A stretch of 64,000 nucleotides of DNA. Origin: Maridesulfovibrio frigidus DSM 17176. Lineage in GTDB: Bacteria > Desulfobacterota > Desulfovibrionia > Desulfovibrionales > Desulfovibrionaceae. Made by a program: the position numbers and the translations under genes. The stretch is taken from positions 1 through 64,000 of the forward strand of contig NZ_JONL01000010.1 in NCBI RefSeq assembly GCF_000711735.1, given 5' to 3'. The notes beneath the pieces are model-generated. The model was not told the DNA's origin. It did not search any database and saw nothing but the letters and a program-made list of their open reading frames with translations. Positions 18,501 to 27,826 of this stretch are shown here, piece after piece (within the stretch, counting starts at the first letter, position 1; the number at the start of each line of letters is the position of its first letter).

Positions 18501-18573
18501 AAATTTAACGAAGGCAAAGTTAAATAAGTGACAAAAGTGATTGGTAATATCTTATATTTTTGAGGAGTCGAGT

Positions 18574-18885
18574 ATGTGTGGTTTCAGTAGTGCTTGGAGA
18601 TTGAATCGTGAAGGAATGGTTGCTTGTAATGATGGTAAATTTGATAAAGCCGAAAGCAATATTTTGCGGGCGATCAGTCTTGCTGGTTGTAATTCTAAGA
18701 AAATTCACCGTGCTACAATGTATAATAATTTGTCAGTTGTATATCAGATGAGTGGAAAGATAGACGAGGCCGTCGATGCATATAATAAGGCGGTGAGTAA
18801 TTTAAATCCTGAACATAAAGGGCAGGCTGCACTTATAAACAGAATGAAAAGTAAGATGGATACTCTTAAAAAAGTTGTTGTTTAA
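18574..18885 (+). CDS. Small TPR-repeat protein, probably iron-regulated
   Basis: A 103-residue protein starting at ATG 18574 behind GAGGAG. It is almost entirely helical and contains about two tetratricopeptide units, one with NLSVVYQMSGKIDEAVDAYN matching the TPR consensus (N-L-Y-G-A-Y positions) and a weaker one before it. No signal peptide. TPR proteins are adaptors; the partner is unknown. The promoter carries a Fur-box match, and a terminator follows at 18912, so it is a single-gene iron-responsive unit in all likelihood. MCGFSSAWR at the start is unusual but unexplained. Confidence 0.75.
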   Translation: MCGFSSAWRLNREGMVACNDGKFDKAESNILRAISLAGCNSKKIHRATMYNNLSVVYQMSGKIDEAVDAYNKAVSNLNPEHKGQAALINRMKSKMDTLKKVVV

Positions 18886-18911
18886 AAGTTGTTGATGCTG
18901 GTTCTTCTTCG

Positions 18912-18950
18912 AACGGGAAATCTTACATGGTTTCCCGTTTATTTGTTTTT
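18912..18950 (+). terminator. Intrinsic terminator after the small TPR gene
   Basis: AACGGGAAA and TTTCCCGTT pair with a ten-base loop, followed by TATTTGTTTTT. Confidence 0.85.
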
Positions 18951-19004
18951 AGACGTAAATATTAATAAAATTAGCATAAATCGTAAAGGATTCCTTCACA
19001 GGGC

Positions 19005-19032
19005 TTGACTTTGTGTGGAAACTGCCTAAATA
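19005..19032 (+). promoter_or_regulatory. Probable tig promoter
   Basis: TTGACT (19005-19010) and TAAATA (19027-19032) are separated by 16 bases. Transcription from here would give a leader of about 115 bases before the trigger factor start, containing the hairpin at 19059. Confidence 0.5.
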
Positions 19033-19058
19033 ATCCGAGTTCTTTTGCTGTACTTGTG

Positions 19059-19083
19059 AAAGGGTTCACGTACCCTTTTTTTT
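19059..19083 (+). terminator. Terminator-like hairpin in the tig leader
   Basis: AAAGGGT and ACCCTTT pair around a six-base loop and run straight into a T tract. The previous gene already has its own terminator at 18912, so this one lies between the tig promoter and the tig start. It may act as an attenuator or end a short leader RNA. Confidence 0.7.
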
Positions 19084-19154
19084 ATAGCATATTTAAAGTA
19101 CACTACCGCCGTCTTGGTTCAAGCTCGGCGAATATATTTAGGAGGATACATCAG

Positions 19155-20459
19155 ATGGATTTTAATATTGAAGAAGTTTCTACGGTAGAAAGAACTGTTA
19201 AGGTTACTGTTCCTGCGGAAGAAGTTGGAGCAGCACTCGACGCTACTATTGCTTTATACAAGGTTCAGACTCCTATTAAGGGATTCAGAAAGGGCAAGGT
19301 GCCTTCCTCTGTTGTTCAGTCTAAATACAAAAAACAGATTATCACCGAAGCAACCACTGATCTCGTTAATTACCAGATCAATGAAATTCTTAACGGCGAG
19401 TCAATTGTTCCTGTTTCTAAGATTGACGTTGACGCTTTGGAACTCGTTCGCGGTGAAGACTTCACATACACTATTTCTTTCGAAATCGTTCCTGAATTCG
19501 ATACTCCTGTTTACCTCGGTCTTGACGTTGAAGAAGAACGCGCTGAAGTAGGCGAAGCTGAGCTTAAAGATGTCGAAACAAGACTTCTTCAGAGCATGGC
19601 TAAAATTGCACCGATCGAAGATGATCGTCCTGCTAAAGATGGCGAACTTGCTTGTGTTACTTTCTCAGCTGAGATGGACGGCGAACCAATTCCTGGTGTT
19701 CAGGCTGACAACTTTGACCTGCCAATCGGTGAAGGTCACTCCCTGCAGGAATTTGAAGACTACGTAAAGACTCTCAAATCCGGCGAATCCGGAGCTGTTG
19801 ATATCACTTTCCCAGAAGACTTCATTAATGCTGAACTTTCCGGAAAAGTTGCAACAATGAAAGTTACTGTTCACGCTATTAAAGAACGCAAAATGCCTGA
19901 ACTGACTGACGATATCGTTAAGCAGGTCGGTGGATTTGAGTCTGTTGAAAAAATGCGTGAAATCGTAAAGCAGTCTTACATGGCTAACCGCAAGCAGCTT
20001 TGTAAGAGCTCAGCTCTAACTACGTTGGTTGGTGGGATTGTAAAAGACCTTGATTTCCCACTTCCTCCATCCCTTCTTAACGATCGCATTGATCGTATGG
20101 TAGCTGATGTTATTACTCGTGCTGAGCACTCAGGCCGCAGCTTTGAGTCAATTGGTAAGAGCATGGAAGAACTTCGCGCAGAGCAGACTGTTCTTGCTGA
20201 AGAAAGCGTTCGTACTGAAATATTCCTTCTTACTGTTGCAAACCGTGAAGAACTCACAGTTGATCCTCAGGAAGTTGAAGGCGCTCTTCACCAGATCGCT
20301 CAGCAGACTAAGCAGGACTTCAGTTCCGTTAAGTCTTACTACGAAGAAAACAATCTTCTTGTTCCTCTTAAAGATAGACTCGTTGCTGATAAAGCTGCTG
20401 AGTTCATTTACGACAACGCAAATGTTACTGAAATTGATCCAGAAGTTAAAACTGACTAG
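19155..20459 (+). CDS. tig: Trigger factor, ribosome-associated chaperone and peptidyl-prolyl isomerase
   Basis: A 434-residue protein, normal length for the family. ATG 19155 follows AGGAGG by nine bases; the frame is open further upstream through the promoter, but that part is not coding. The N-terminal ribosome-binding domain includes the signature GFRKGKVP at about residues 43-50 (E. coli GFRKGKVP). The FKBP-type isomerase domain lies at about 150-245, and the C-terminal chaperone arms fill the rest. It shields nascent chains at the ribosome exit. It precedes clpP-clpX and lon, the usual bacterial order, but has its own terminator. Confidence 0.97.
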   Translation: MDFNIEEVSTVERTVKVTVPAEEVGAALDATIALYKVQTPIKGFRKGKVPSSVVQSKYKKQIITEATTDLVNYQINEILNGESIVPVSKIDVDALELVRGEDFTYTISFEIVPEFDTPVYLGLDVEEERAEVGEAELKDVETRLLQSMAKIAPIEDDRPAKDGELACVTFSAEMDGEPIPGVQADNFDLPIGEGHSLQEFEDYVKTLKSGESGAVDITFPEDFINAELSGKVATMKVTVHAIKERKMPELTDDIVKQVGGFESVEKMREIVKQSYMANRKQLCKSSALTTLVGGIVKDLDFPLPPSLLNDRIDRMVADVITRAEHSGRSFESIGKSMEELRAEQTVLAEESVRTEIFLLTVANREELTVDPQEVEGALHQIAQQTKQDFSSVKSYYEENNLLVPLKDRLVADKAAEFIYDNANVTEIDPEVKTD

Positions 20460-20490
20460 TCACTTTAGCTCATTTCGTTAGATTTAAAAT

Positions 20491-20525
20491 GGCGGCACAG
20501 TTTTATTAACCGTGCCGCCTTTTTG
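20491..20525 (+). terminator. Intrinsic terminator after tig
   Basis: GGCGGCAC and GTGCCGCC pair with a 13-base loop, followed by five T. Confidence 0.92.
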
Positions 20526-20619
20526 CTTTTCCGGGAAAAGGGTTGTTTATAATCGTATATGTCGTTAACTAATCAAGTAAATGTTGTATAAAATCTTTTA
20601 TTAAGATTTATACTTGTAC

Positions 20620-20647
20620 TTGAGCTTTCAAATGATTAGAATATATT
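20620..20647 (+). promoter_or_regulatory. Candidate clpPX promoter
   Basis: TTGAGC (20620-20625) and TATATT (20642-20647) are spaced by 16 bases, about 100 bases before clpP. The match is moderate. No CIRCE repeat (GAGTGCTAA-type) is present. Confidence 0.4.
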
Positions 20648-20744
20648 TCGTAAAAAAGGCTCTCATGGTAGGTGGTTAAGTTAAGTATTAACGGTGCTTT
20701 GCCCCTCCTTATTATATCACAATTCTTCTCTCGGGAGATTATAG

Positions 20745-21353
20745 ATGTCTGGAACAATCCCTATTGTTATTGAAACTACTGGGCGCTCTGAACGCGCTTA
20801 TGATATTTACTCACGCCTGCTCAAAGACAGAATCATCGTGCTTGGAAGCGCTATTGATGATCACGTTGCAAGCGTAATTTGTGCACAGTTGTTGTTTTTG
20901 GAGTCTGAAGATCCAGAAAAAGAAATTTACATGTACATCAATTCTCCCGGAGGATCGGTTACTGCTGGTTTAGCCATTTTTGATACTATGCAGTACATTT
21001 CCGCTCCTGTAGCGACTCTTTGCATGGGCCAAGCTGCCAGCATGGGCGCTTTCCTATTGTGTGCCGGAGAAAAAGGAAGCCGCTATTCACTGCCTAACAG
21101 CAGAATCCTTATCCACCAGCCTCTCGGCGGTGCACAGGGGCAGGCTACCGATATCGAAATTCAGGCTAATGAAATTATAAGACTTAAAGCTTCTCTGAAT
21201 GCTATTATGGCTGAAAATACAGGTAAGTCTGTTGAAGAAATTCAGAAAGACACAGACCGTGACTTTTTCATGTCTGCTCAAGAAGCTATTGAATACGGCC
21301 TTATTGATAAGGTTCTTACTTCGCGTTCAAAACTTGAATCCAAGGAAGGTTAG
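20745..21353 (+). CDS. clpP: ATP-dependent Clp protease proteolytic subunit
   Basis: A 202-residue serine peptidase of normal length. The catalytic triad is Ser99 in [12 protein letters not shown], His124 in [10 protein letters not shown] and Asp173 in DRDFF. The oxyanion-side SPGGSVTAG is present. ClpP forms a double heptamer in the cytoplasm and degrades proteins fed by ClpX, whose gene starts six bases later, or by ClpA, encoded at 53422. GGGAG lies before the ATG. Confidence 0.98.
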   Translation: MSGTIPIVIETTGRSERAYDIYSRLLKDRIIVLGSAIDDHVASVICAQLLFLESEDPEKEIYMYINSPGGSVTAGLAIFDTMQYISAPVATLCMGQAASMGAFLLCAGEKGSRYSLPNSRILIHQPLGGAQGQATDIEIQANEIIRLKASLNAIMAENTGKSVEEIQKDTDRDFFMSAQEAIEYGLIDKVLTSRSKLESKEG

Positions 21354-21359
21354 TTCCTG

Positions 21360-22610
21360 ATGAGTAATGAAAAAAAAGGTCCAGGACAGGACCTTAATTG
21401 CTCCTTCTGTTCCAAGTCTCAGGACGAGGTTCAGAGATTAATCGCCGGTCCTGATGTTTACATCTGCGACGAATGTGTCCAGCTTTGTAATGACATCATG
21501 GCGCAGGAGGCGGTAAGTGAGGAGTTTGATGCAGGAAATCTGCTGTCCCCGCAGGAAATCAAGGATTTGCTTGATGAATACGTAATTGGACAGACTCACG
21601 CTAAAAAGATTCTGGCAGTTGCTGTTCATAATCATTACAAGCGTGTATTTTATACAAAATCAGGTGCTGACGATGTCGAGATTGATAAGAGCAACATTCT
21701 TCTTATCGGGCCTACCGGCTCAGGTAAGACATTGCTTGCTCAGACTCTCGCAAGAGTTCTGAAAGTACCTTTCGCTATTGCTGATGCTACAACTCTCACC
21801 GAAGCTGGTTATGTTGGTGAAGATGTGGAAAATATCCTTGTTCAGCTTCTACAGAATGCTGACTACGATATTGAATCTGCTTCCCGCGGAATTATCTACA
21901 TTGATGAAATCGACAAAATTTCCCGTAAGGGAGATGGTCCATCCATCACTCGTGATGTATCCGGTGAAGGCGTTCAGCAAGCTCTGCTCAAGATTATTGA
22001 GGGAACCGAAGCGAACATTCCTCCTAAAGGTGGACGTAAGCATCCTCAGCAGGAATTTATAAGACTTGATACTTCGAATATCTTGTTTATTCTTGGCGGT
22101 GCGTTTATCGGACTTGATTCAATCGTTCAGCAGAGATTGGCCGGATCAGGTATCGGTTTCGGAGCTAAGGTTGAAGCTAAGAAAGAAACTGGCATCAGTG
22201 AGTTGTTCAAAAAATCAGAACCGGCCGATCTCGTTAAGTTTGGTTTAATTCCTGAATTTGTGGGCCGTATTCCGGTTCAGACAGCACTTTCAGAATTAAC
22301 TGAAAACGATCTTGTTCGGATTCTTCAGGAACCAAAGAACGCTCTTGTTAAACAGTACAAGAAGATGTTCGACCTTGATGGTGTCCGTCTGACTTTCACA
22401 GAGAATGCTATGAACAGCATTGCAGCTCTGGCTGTGAAGAGAAAGACCGGTGCTCGCGGACTGCGAAACGTCCTTGAGTCTATCATGCTCGAGATCATGT
22501 ACAAGCTTCCTTCGCTCACAGGGGTGAAAGAATGTGTGATTAATAAAAGTGTGGTTGAAACAGGAATTGAACCGTTACTGTTTTTCCATAATGAAGTTAA
22601 AAGTGCATAA
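21360..22610 (+). CDS. clpX: ATP-dependent Clp protease ATP-binding subunit ClpX
   Basis: A 416-residue AAA+ unfoldase. The N-terminal zinc-binding domain has Cys14, Cys17, Cys36 and Cys39. Walker A is GPTGSGKT (117-124), Walker B is in IIYIDEID, and the C-terminal subdomain has [14 protein letters not shown] with sensor 2 Arg. A substrate pore loop GYVGED and the ClpP-contacting loop region IGFGA are visible. It recognises and unfolds tagged proteins and passes them to ClpP, with which it forms an operon. Confidence 0.98.
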   Translation: MSNEKKGPGQDLNCSFCSKSQDEVQRLIAGPDVYICDECVQLCNDIMAQEAVSEEFDAGNLLSPQEIKDLLDEYVIGQTHAKKILAVAVHNHYKRVFYTKSGADDVEIDKSNILLIGPTGSGKTLLAQTLARVLKVPFAIADATTLTEAGYVGEDVENILVQLLQNADYDIESASRGIIYIDEIDKISRKGDGPSITRDVSGEGVQQALLKIIEGTEANIPPKGGRKHPQQEFIRLDTSNILFILGGAFIGLDSIVQQRLAGSGIGFGAKVEAKKETGISELFKKSEPADLVKFGLIPEFVGRIPVQTALSELTENDLVRILQEPKNALVKQYKKMFDLDGVRLTFTENAMNSIAALAVKRKTGARGLRNVLESIMLEIMYKLPSLTGVKECVINKSVVETGIEPLLFFHNEVKSA

Positions 22611-22617
22611 ACTTATA

Positions 22618-22656
22618 AACGCCTTCAGCCGATAAAGCTGGAGGCGTTTTTTTTTG
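22618..22656 (+). terminator. Intrinsic terminator after clpX
   Basis: AACGCCT-TCAGC pairs with GCTGG-AGGCGTT, followed by nine T. Confidence 0.93.
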
Positions 22657-22830
22657 TCGCCTGCCTGGAATATTTCCATATTTATTTTTTTCACTCCTTT
22701 ATTTTTTTTCTCATATTTCGATATTATTACGTGTTCTGGTTTGACAAAACAGTTGCGAGTATTATTTCATGTTCTTGAAGGGTTATATTTTAAATTGAAA
22801 TTAGTACTTAGATAAAAAGCAGGAGGATAT

Positions 22831-25284
22831 ATGTCGTCAACATTAACAGAAGGTGGCAGCGAATCCGCTGAAAATATTCTTCTTCCAATGATGGCTTTGC
22901 GGGAAGTTGTAATGTTTCCGCGTTCAATTATTCCTCTATTTGTTGGACGTGAGTCGTCCATCAAAGCCATTGAAGAAGCTATTGCAGAGCATGATAAAAA
23001 GATATTTTTAGTGACACAGGAATTTCCAGAAAAGGAAAAGCCTGAACCTGAAGATCTCTATGCCGTTGGAACTGTCAGCAAAATTCTCCAGATGTTGAGA
23101 TTGCCAGACGGCACAATCAAGGTCCTTTTCGAAGGTCTGTATCGTGCTCAGTGGGATTCTGCTGCTGATGGCAAGACTTTTGAAGACGTTTATCCCATGG
23201 TTAACCTTAAACGGATTGAAGACCTTTCTGCAGACGTTAATGTTACGGAAGCTTTGGTTCGTTCTGTCCATGGTGCGCTTGAGAGTTTTGGAAAGGTGAA
23301 CAAAAAAGTTGCGCCTGAAACAGTTCTCGCTATTTCTACAATTCGCACAGCAGGTAAACTTGCTGATTCTATAATGCCTCATCTCAAGGTTGAGTTTGCT
23401 AAGAAACAGGTAATTCTTGAAATTGTCGATCCTTTAAAGAGGCTTGAAGCTGTTTACGAACTCTTGCTCGGTGAAATTGAAATTGTGTCCATTGAGAAGC
23501 GCGTTAAAAACCGCGTGAAAGGGCAGATGGAAAAGAACCAGCGTGAGTACTATTTAAACGAACAGCTTAAAGCTATTAATAAGGAAATGGGACGTGAGGA
23601 TGATCCGCAGGCGGAAGCTCATGATCTCGAAAAGCAGCTTGAAGCTAAGCAGATGAGTGATGAATCTCGCGATCGTGTCCTTAAAGAAATTAAAAAACTT
23701 CGCCAGATGGCTCCTTCATCCGCAGAATACACAGTTGTGCGCAACTATGTAGACTGGGTGCTGGATCTTCCTTGGAATGTATATAAATCAGTTGATCTAA
23801 ATATTGCTCAAGCCCGCAAAATCATGGATGAAGACCATTTTGGACTTGAAAAGCCAAAAGAGCGTATCCTTGAATATATGGCGGTTCAGTCTTTAGTTGA
23901 AACTATAAAAGGTCCTATCCTTTGTTTAGTAGGCCCTCCCGGAGTTGGTAAGACTTCAATAGCACGTTCTATTGCCAGAGCTATGGATCGTGAGTTTGTT
24001 CGTCTATCTCTTGGCGGAGTCCGTGATGAAGCTGAGATCAGAGGTCACCGTCGTACTTATGTCGGCGCGCTTCCCGGTAAAATAATTCATTCACTCAGAC
24101 GTTGTGATTTCAGTAATCCAGTTATCTGTTTTGATGAAGTTGATAAGATGAGCACAGATTTCAGGGGCGATCCTTCTTCAGCTTTGCTTGAAGTTCTCGA
24201 TCCTGAACAGAACAATACTTTTAATGATCACTATCTTGATTTAGATTATGATCTTTCAAAGGTGTTTTTTATAACAACCGCTAATGACCTTAATTCTATT
24301 CCTATTCCTTTGCAGGATAGAATGGAGATTATTCGTCTGCCCGGTTATCTTGAAACCGAAAAAACTCAGATAGCCAAAAGCTTTCTGCTGCCTAAGCAGA
24401 TTAAAGAGCATGGCCTTAGTACTGACAACGTAGCCATTTCTGACAATGCAATGGTTGAAATTGTTCAGACCTATACAAGAGAAGCTGGAGTTCGTAACCT
24501 TGAACGTGAACTTGCTAAGGTTTGCAGAAAGACTGCAATGAAAATTGTTGAAGCTAACGATAAGACCAAGAGTCTGCACGTTACTAAAACGAATCTTGCA
24601 AGCATACTTGGTGTTCACAAGTTCCGTCACGGAGCAAGCGAAGAAAAATCTCTTATTGGTGTTGCAACAGGACTTGCATATACGCAGGTTGGCGGTGAAA
24701 TGCTGATGGTTGAGGTTGTTCTGATGCCAGGTAAGGGCAAGGTTGTCATTACTGGTAAGCTAGGTGATGTTATGCAGGAATCAGCGCAGGCTGCTCTTTC
24801 ATATATCCGCTCCCGTTCGGATTTGTTTGGTTTGAAACCAAACTTCCATGAGAAGATTGATATTCACGTGCATGTTCCTGAAGGAGCTACTCCTAAAGAT
24901 GGACCTTCTGCGGGTATTACGCTTTGTACGGCGATGGCTTCTGCATTCTTGAATGTCCCCGTAAGGCACGACCTTGCCATGACAGGTGAAATTACCCTGC
25001 GCGGCAGAGTATTTCCAATTGGTGGACTTAGAGAGAAGTTGCTCGCGGCCCATAGAGGACTGTCTAAAACAGTTTTGATTCCGTCTGAGAATGAAAAAGA
25101 TCTTAAGGATGTTCCAAACGAAATTCTTAAGGACCTTGAAATTATTCCAGTGGAAAATATGGACGAAGTACTCAGTCACGCGCTTGATAGTCTGACAGCA
25201 GAAGAATTATTCAGAGGTAAGGACGATATAACTCCTATTGCTCTGAACCTTATTAAAGATGAATATCAGGCTCCTACCCATTAG
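22831..25284 (+). CDS. lon: ATP-dependent protease Lon
   Basis: An 817-residue LonA-type protease. The N-terminal substrate domain starts with [13 protein letters not shown]. The AAA+ module has Walker A GPPGVGKT and the family signature [18 protein letters not shown]. The C-terminal protease domain has the nucleophile Ser in [10 protein letters not shown] and the partner Lys in [12 protein letters not shown]. It degrades misfolded and regulatory proteins in the cytoplasm. AGGAGG sits before the ATG. A TTGACA at 22741 could be part of the promoter, but the -10 is unclear. It is a single-gene unit with its own terminator. Confidence 0.98.
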   Translation: MSSTLTEGGSESAENILLPMMALREVVMFPRSIIPLFVGRESSIKAIEEAIAEHDKKIFLVTQEFPEKEKPEPEDLYAVGTVSKILQMLRLPDGTIKVLFEGLYRAQWDSAADGKTFEDVYPMVNLKRIEDLSADVNVTEALVRSVHGALESFGKVNKKVAPETVLAISTIRTAGKLADSIMPHLKVEFAKKQVILEIVDPLKRLEAVYELLLGEIEIVSIEKRVKNRVKGQMEKNQREYYLNEQLKAINKEMGREDDPQAEAHDLEKQLEAKQMSDESRDRVLKEIKKLRQMAPSSAEYTVVRNYVDWVLDLPWNVYKSVDLNIAQARKIMDEDHFGLEKPKERILEYMAVQSLVETIKGPILCLVGPPGVGKTSIARSIARAMDREFVRLSLGGVRDEAEIRGHRRTYVGALPGKIIHSLRRCDFSNPVICFDEVDKMSTDFRGDPSSALLEVLDPEQNNTFNDHYLDLDYDLSKVFFITTANDLNSIPIPLQDRMEIIRLPGYLETEKTQIAKSFLLPKQIKEHGLSTDNVAISDNAMVEIVQTYTREAGVRNLERELAKVCRKTAMKIVEANDKTKSLHVTKTNLASILGVHKFRHGASEEKSLIGVATGLAYTQVGGEMLMVEVVLMPGKGKVVITGKLGDVMQESAQAALSYIRSRSDLFGLKPNFHEKIDIHVHVPEGATPKDGPSAGITLCTAMASAFLNVPVRHDLAMTGEITLRGRVFPIGGLREKLLAAHRGLSKTVLIPSENEKDLKDVPNEILKDLEIIPVENMDEVLSHALDSLTAEELFRGKDDITPIALNLIKDEYQAPTH

Positions 25285-25309
25285 TTTTAGATTTATTATT
25301 GAATATTTA

Positions 25310-25344
25310 AAGGGTGTTCACCAATTGGTGAGCACCCTTTTTTT
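25310..25344 (+). terminator. Intrinsic terminator after lon
   Basis: AAGGGTGTTCACC and GGTGAGCACCCTT pair with an AATT loop and one G-T pair, then five or more T. Confidence 0.93.
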
Positions 25345-25483
25345 GTTGAGTTTTTGATAATTAGTCGAAATTATATTGAAAAAGCATAAAATTATTACAC
25401 TTTTTTAAATTAAGTGTTTCTATAAAAAATAGAGTTATGTTAGTATTTACGTAATATTGAAACAGTCGAAAGAAGTGTATGTT

Positions 25484-26665
25484 ATGAAAATATCAGTATT
25501 AATTATATTAATTGTTCTTGTTAACACATTTGTAATGATTTCTTATGTCGAATCTGATGTGAATGATCAGGATGAGCTTCAATTAATATTTAAAGAAGCT
25601 GTTAAGGGTTTAAACATACCTGGTGCAGTAATGCTTATACATTCTCCAAATGGGAAGGAGACCTCTTTTGTTGCTGGAGTTAGAGATATCAACTCAAATC
25701 CGGCAATTACTAAAAAATATCCTATGACATCCAATTTAAAGTTTCGAATTGGGAGTATAACAAAAACTTTTGTCGCCTCTGTTGTGTTGATGCTCGTGCA
25801 AGAGGGGGGCATAAATCTCGATATGACGGTTCGTGAAATATTGCCAGGGCTTGTTATTAACGACACTAAAATTACTATTGGGCATCTTTTGCAAATGAGG
25901 AGTGGGCTGACTAATTTTTCATTTGATGAAGGGTTTTTAAAGAAATTTCGCGCGCAGCCTTGGTATGTGTGGTCGCCACCAGAGCTGATAGCATTTTGCT
26001 CAACAAGTGGTAGAGATGATGATCTCGAAAACATATCTGCGACTGACGCCGGCTGCTATATTGAACACGACCCTAGGCCGGGAGCACACTTTGAGTATAA
26101 TAATTCCAATTATGTTGTGCTTGGAATGATTGTAGAGAAACTTACAAATGACAAAATTGAAAATCAAATTTACCACCGTATTCTGAAGCCGTTGGGGCTT
26201 AACAACACGTCTTTTCCATCTACCAGCTCTAAACTCGCGAAACCATATGCCAAAGGGTATGATTATGATCCCTCAACAGGCACGATTAGTAACCTTAGCC
26301 AGAGAATTAATCCCTCATGGGCATGGGGGTCCGCTAACGGTGTTTCGACTGCTACGGATGTTATGAAATGGTTACGAGCATATCTGGATGGTTATGGAAT
26401 AAGCAAGGAGCTACTGGCGGAACAGATGCAGTTTATCTCTACCAGTTATGCCGGGGTATTATACGGATTTGGCATGATGAATAAGTACGGTGCAATCGGT
26501 CATAATGGAAATTATGCAGGGATATACACAGCAATGGCGTGTAAGTTCAAGGGTTACTATTTTGTAATACTGACAAATGGGCAGTCATACGGAGGAGAGC
26601 GCAACGCGTCCGCGGAATCCGTTTTCTGGCGAGTTGTGAATAAGGCTAATCTTTTTAAAAACTAA
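25484..26665 (+). CDS. Serine beta-lactamase-like protein (class C / PBP4*-type)
   Basis: A 393-residue protein starting at ATG 25484; an upstream TTG start is possible but weak. Residues 3-20 are a signal or anchor. The beta-lactamase fold motifs are all visible: SITK (91-94, nucleophile Ser91), YNN (205-207) and HNG (340-342) in place of KTG. Family members include D-alanyl-D-alanine carboxypeptidases, esterases and class C beta-lactamases; the substrate cannot be read from sequence. It should act in the periplasm. Its last 11 bases overlap the end of the convergent small gene at 26655. Confidence 0.88.
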   Translation: MKISVLIILIVLVNTFVMISYVESDVNDQDELQLIFKEAVKGLNIPGAVMLIHSPNGKETSFVAGVRDINSNPAITKKYPMTSNLKFRIGSITKTFVASVVLMLVQEGGINLDMTVREILPGLVINDTKITIGHLLQMRSGLTNFSFDEGFLKKFRAQPWYVWSPPELIAFCSTSGRDDDLENISATDAGCYIEHDPRPGAHFEYNNSNYVVLGMIVEKLTNDKIENQIYHRILKPLGLNNTSFPSTSSKLAKPYAKGYDYDPSTGTISNLSQRINPSWAWGSANGVSTATDVMKWLRAYLDGYGISKELLAEQMQFISTSYAGVLYGFGMMNKYGAIGHNGNYAGIYTAMACKFKGYYFVILTNGQSYGGERNASAESVFWRVVNKANLFKN

Positions 26666-26966
26666 GACTTAGTCCTACACCCACTCTAGTTTCATCCTTT
26701 TTTCCTTCAGGGGAAATTCTGCTATTGCTTGTCATGCTATTCTGGGCAGGTCCTGAAATAAGGCCCGCACTCGCTCCATCGGAGATTGTTAGGTCGTCGT
26801 GCGGTGCAAATTGTTTATCAATATCACTTTTCATTGTCTGCTTTTTTTTGTCTGAATTTTCTTTAACAACTAAAGCATCTCCGAGATTTATGTCATTAGC
26901 ATAAGCTTGAGTTGCCACTATTGGTATAAGCAGAATTGTTATTAAAATTATGATTTTTTTATCCAT
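26655..26966 (-). CDS. Small secreted protein, family A copy 1
   Basis: A 103-residue protein starting at ATG 26966 with AAGG upstream; a longer open frame before it lacks a ribosome site. The signal peptide (about 1-23, ATQAYA) is followed by a polar region, ISDGASAGLISG, and an end at VGVGLSLSF with terminal Phe. The ISDGxSAG block and the aromatic glycine-alternating end recur in the gene at 27284. No known family was recognised. The C-terminal pattern resembles the last strand of an outer-membrane beta-barrel, but the protein is very short. It overlaps the convergent beta-lactamase-like gene by 11 bases. Confidence 0.6.
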   Translation of the reverse strand: MDKKIIILITILLIPIVATQAYANDINLGDALVVKENSDKKKQTMKSDIDKQFAPHDDLTISDGASAGLISGPAQNSMTSNSRISPEGKKDETRVGVGLSLSF

Positions 26967-27283
26967 GTGATTACCTTTCATTTGATCTTGCAGAAAATTA
27001 TTATGATCTATTTTTATTATCTTAATGTAGTAAATACAATGTCTTTGTGATGTTAAAGAAGCACAAATGCACACTAAACTGGTTCATTATATACGGAAGT
27101 GCTTTCGGAGTAAATGACTGGAGTGCGTTTCAAATGATGGTTTTTTGGCTATAAAAAGAGATTAAAGGTCTGGGCTTCAGATGTATTGTGGGCAATATGC
27201 ACGTACATTAACCGTGTAATTAGTTAATTGCTTTTACTCTGGCATAATCCCAATATTGATGGCTAAATGGTGAGGTTGAATAG
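26967..27283. other. Intergenic region between the two small secreted protein genes
   Basis: About 315 bases containing no supported gene, no clear terminator and no recognisable RNA. It must include the promoter of the minus-strand gene ending at 26655. Confidence 0.5.
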
Positions 27284-27577
27284 TTAGAAATTAAAGCTAA
27301 ATCCCAATCCCAGTCCGTATCCTTTGTTTTCAGGAACTAGACCATGCTTATTCTCTGGACGGTTTGAATCCAGCCCGAAGATAAAGCCTGCGCTAACTCC
27401 GTCTGAGATTATTAAGTTATTATTAGGTCCAGTGTTCCCTTTTAGCCCCGACTTTGCCTCATTCCTATTTGCTCTCAAACTTACCTCGTTTCCTTGATTA
27501 GGCTCTTCAGCCTGAGTAATGACAGAGGGTATAGTTAAAAACAAAACTGCTATTAAAATGATGATGGTTTTCCACAT
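27284..27577 (-). CDS. Small secreted protein, family A copy 2
   Basis: A 97-residue protein with a signal peptide (about 1-22, VITQA), a short polar part, IISDGVSAGFIFG (about residues 56-68) and the end GYGLGLGFSFNF. It shares the ISDGxSAGxIxG block and the terminal strand with the protein at 26655, so the two are paralogues. AAGGAATG precedes the ATG. The family was not recognised. The two copies lie in the same direction with 317 bases between, each apparently with its own promoter. Confidence 0.65.
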   Translation of the reverse strand: MWKTIIILIAVLFLTIPSVITQAEEPNQGNEVSLRANRNEAKSGLKGNTGPNNNLIISDGVSAGFIFGLDSNRPENKHGLVPENKGYGLGLGFSFNF

Positions 27578-27750
27578 AATTTCACATTCCTTATGGCTAG
27601 CGGAAAAATATTATAATGCCTCCTTTCGAATGTATTGATACAAGAAACAGACCGTATTAGTATAAAATTAATAAAATTAGACCTTCAATGATTGTTGCAA
27701 ATGTTTTATGGGAATTTTTCCGTTCAAACTTGACGATTTATGGTTATTAC

Positions 27751-27766
27751 TGTCGATATTTCGACA
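27751..27766. repeat. Palindrome TGTCGA-TATT-TCGACA
   Basis: A perfect 6-base inverted repeat with a 4-base centre, 170 bases upstream of the minus-strand gene starting at 27577 and directly beside the terminator at 27769. It could be an operator, but a chance palindrome is possible. Confidence 0.4.
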
Positions 27767-27768
27767 TA

Positions 27769-27807
27769 AAAAAAGCGTCTAAAGATTTTGTCTTCAGACG
27801 CTTTTTT
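27769..27807. terminator. Bidirectional intrinsic terminator
   Basis: AAAAAAGCGTCT and AGACGCTTTTTT pair, giving an A/T-flanked stem that works on either strand. It ends the minus-strand M23 peptidase gene. Confidence 0.9.
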
Positions 27808-27826
27808 GTAGATTTATGTGTAAAAG

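Noticed and set aside
19005-19154. N-terminal extension of trigger factor
   Set aside because: The extra 50 codons include the promoter and hairpin; AGGAGG before ATG 19155 and the family length fix the start.
20526-20744. CIRCE or similar heat-shock repeat before clpPX
   Set aside because: No TTAGCACTC/GAGTGCTAA repeat is present.
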